Below are positions 62,765-64,000 of a DNA stretch of 64,000 bases, piece by piece; within the stretch, counting starts at the first letter, position 1; each line of letters starts with the position of its first letter. The notes under the pieces were generated by a model, which worked only from the letters and a program-made list of their open reading frames with translations, was not told where the DNA came from and made no database searches. Source of the DNA: Winogradskyella echinorum (GTDB taxonomy: Bacteria; Bacteroidota; Bacteroidia; Flavobacteriales; Flavobacteriaceae); the NCBI RefSeq assembly GCF_014297365.1, contig NZ_JACOQD010000001.1:1488001-1552000 (forward strand), in the 5' to 3' direction. Both the position numbers and the translations under genes were made by a program.

Positions 62765-62785
62765 ATTCCTGCCTTCGCAGGAAAT
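62765..62785. repeat. TTCCTGC-N4-GCAGGAA hairpin, copy 2, directly before cutC
   Basis: 7-bp perfect arms around CTTC, in the same orientation as copy 1, ending only a few nt before the cutC ATG. Its right arm contains AGGAA, the only purine-rich stretch near the start codon. Confidence 0.6.
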
Positions 62786-62787
62786 AT

Positions 62788-63480
62788 ATGAAACTAGAAA
62801 TCTGCGCCAACTCATATCAATCTGCAAAAAATGCCTGCGACGCAGGAGCACATCGCATAGAATTATGCCAAAAATTATCGGTTGGTGGCATCACACCTTC
62901 GTATGGATTACTGAAACAAGTTATTGTCTATTTAAGTATTCCTGTATTTGTATTAATCAGACCAAGAGGTGGTAATTTTGTGTATTCAGAAGATGAATTT
63001 GAAATTATGAAACGTGATATTGAACTCTGCAAAGATTTGGGTTGTCAAGGTATTGTTTCGGGCGTTTTAAACGCTGATAGAACTATAGATTTAAAACGAA
63101 CAAAAGAACTAGTAGAATTATCAAGGCCTTTGAAATTCACATTCCATCGTGCGTTTGATGAGGTCGTAAATCCGAAAGAAGCTTTGGAACAATTAATTGA
63201 TTTGGGAGTTGAACGTGTTCTGACTTCTGGTCAAAAACAATCGGCGGAATTAGGCATAGATTTACTGAAAGAACTTTATGAATTATCAAACGGAAGAATT
63301 GCGATTTTAGCTGGAGGTGGTGTAAATTCAGAAAATGCATCAAAATTTAAAGAAGCAGGACTAAAAGAAATTCACGCATCAGCCTCATCTCAACTAGAAA
63401 TGGATGATTCATTATTTTCGATGCCATTAACAGCTTCGGATCCTCAAAAAATTAAAGCCATTTTAGATGTAATAAATTAG
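62788..63480 (+). CDS. cutC: CutC-family protein
   Basis: A 230-residue TIM-barrel protein of the CutC family: LEICANS, AGAHRIELCQ, GGITPSYGLL, VLIRPRGGNFVYSEDE, FHRAFDEV and ILAGGGVN. It is named copper homeostasis protein from E. coli, but its biochemical function is unsettled and it is often found among sugar hydrolases in Bacteroidota. It is encoded between GH20 and GH2 genes on the same strand, so a link to glycan use rather than copper is possible. Confidence 0.9.
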   Translation: MKLEICANSYQSAKNACDAGAHRIELCQKLSVGGITPSYGLLKQVIVYLSIPVFVLIRPRGGNFVYSEDEFEIMKRDIELCKDLGCQGIVSGVLNADRTIDLKRTKELVELSRPLKFTFHRAFDEVVNPKEALEQLIDLGVERVLTSGQKQSAELGIDLLKELYELSNGRIAILAGGGVNSENASKFKEAGLKEIHASASSQLEMDDSLFSMPLTASDPQKIKAILDVIN

Positions 63481-63485
63481 ACCTT

Positions 63486-63501
63486 TCAGGTTTTTAAAAC
63501 C
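63486..63501. repeat. Short repeat TCAGGTTTTTAAAACC, copy 2
   Basis: Identical 16-mer to 57298-57313, in the gap between cutC and the GH2 gene. Here the right palindrome arm is one base imperfect. Confidence 0.6.
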
Positions 63502-63524
63502 AGAAAAGTCTCAAAAGGCCTTGT

Positions 63525-64000
63525 ATGAAACACCTATTTTTTTTCTTCACTTTATGTTTAATTTGTTTTAGCTGTCAACCAGAATACGATGTGCCAGTTA
63601 AAATAGAATTGAATACGAACTGGCAATTCAAAAAAGTAACAGATTCGGTTTGGCAATCGGCAACAGTTCCTGGTAATGTGCATTCCGATTTGTTAGTACT
63701 TGGTTTAATTGAAGATCCATTTATTGGCAAGAATGAGGAAAACGTACAATGGGTTTCTGAAACCGATTGGGAATATAAAACGACATTTTCTTTAGACGAA
63801 GAAACACTGCAAAAGAAAAACTTTGAACTCAATTTTGAAGGTTTAGACACCTATGCTTCGGTTTATTTAAATGATAGTTTAATTCTGAGTGCTAATAATG
63901 CGTTTAGAACATGGAATGTAAATGTTAAGTCACTTTTGAAAACAGAAAACGAAATTAGAATTTTGTTTGAATCCACGTCAAAATTTGAAGAAGCAGAAAA
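63525..64000 (+). CDS. GH2-family beta-mannosidase, lipoprotein (3' truncated by window end)
   Basis: ATG at 63525; 158 codons are visible and the frame is open to the edge. Lipobox CFSC (Cys17). The visible part is the N-terminal sugar-binding jelly roll: NTNWQFKKVTDSVWQSATVPG, NVHSDLLVLGLIEDPFIG, NFEGLDTYASVYLND and NAFRTWNVNV. These are typical of beta-mannosidases within GH2 rather than beta-galactosidases. The catalytic barrel lies outside. It would cleave the Man-beta-1,4-GlcNAc core bond of N-glycans, or beta-mannan oligomers. Confidence 0.85.
   Translation, partial: MKHLFFFFTLCLICFSCQPEYDVPVKIELNTNWQFKKVTDSVWQSATVPGNVHSDLLVLGLIEDPFIGKNEENVQWVSETDWEYKTTFSLDEETLQKKNFELNFEGLDTYASVYLNDSLILSANNAFRTWNVNVKSLLKTENEIRILFESTSKFEEAE

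Noticed and set aside
62830..62842. CCTGC-GAC-GCAGG palindrome inside cutC as a third copy of the hairpin repeat
   Set aside because: It encodes conserved CutC residues (ACDAGAHR) and has a 3-nt loop with different flanks, so coding constraint explains it.

Overview
The window reads as a chromosomal segment of a marine-type Flavobacteriia (Bacteroidota). Support for this: AT-rich DNA, a protein with a C-terminal type IX secretion sorting domain, many SPII lipoproteins, repeated promoters with the Bacteroidota -7 element TAnnTTTG (sometimes with a TTG/TTTG -33 element), RND and ExbB/ExbD operons of flavobacterial layout, and the gene order rplM-rpsI-rpsB-tsf with pyrH-frr nearby. Genus is not assigned. 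I see no prophage, insertion sequence, CRISPR array or rRNA.

Layout. 1-2.5 kb: the 3' end of a secreted M36 metallopeptidase, tadA, a PrcB-like lipoprotein, a cold-shock protein and a small membrane protein. 2.5-6.1 kb: a ClC-family chloride protein lacking the gating glutamate, and aspS. 6.2-13 kb: a tetR-tolC-adaptor-RND efflux operon. 13.1-19.1 kb: a polyprenyl diphosphate synthase, and sucA-sucB of the TCA cycle. 19.2-22.6 kb: a 37-residue membrane peptide, an orphan LuxR-type response regulator bracketed by a 38-bp direct repeat, a retropepsin-like protein, a TatD hydrolase and asparaginase I. 22.7-28.6 kb: tRNA-Ser(GGA), an ExbB/ExbD/ExbD operon, and envelope proteins. 28.6-34 kb: an MMPL transporter, asnS and rpoN in one run. 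34-39.9 kb: an orphan DUF5686-like barrel, frr, pyrH, tsf, rpsB, rpsI and rplM. 40-46.7 kb: a Sua5-type protein, YgiQ, an amidase and polA.

Two accessory modules stand out. At 46.8-52.2 kb lies a cyanophycin storage cycle: cyanophycin synthetase (cphA), cyanophycinase (cphB), and an isoaspartyl peptidase translationally coupled to a GNAT acetyltransferase. From 54.2 kb to the window end lies a locus that fits stepwise breakdown of N-linked glycans: glycosylasparaginase, a FucP/NagP-type sugar MFS transporter, GH92 alpha-mannosidase, GH20 beta-N-acetylhexosaminidase, CutC, and the start of a GH2 beta-mannosidase. All four hydrolases carry a lipoprotein-type signal. This locus also contains several extragenic palindromes, including a 90-bp element whose perfect arms tile into a four-way junction.

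The most unusual non-coding signals are the duplicated TACGTAA-CT-TTACGTA palindrome beside the response regulator and the multi-hairpin element after the GH20 gene. All function calls rest on recognising motifs and family resemblance by eye; no database search was possible.
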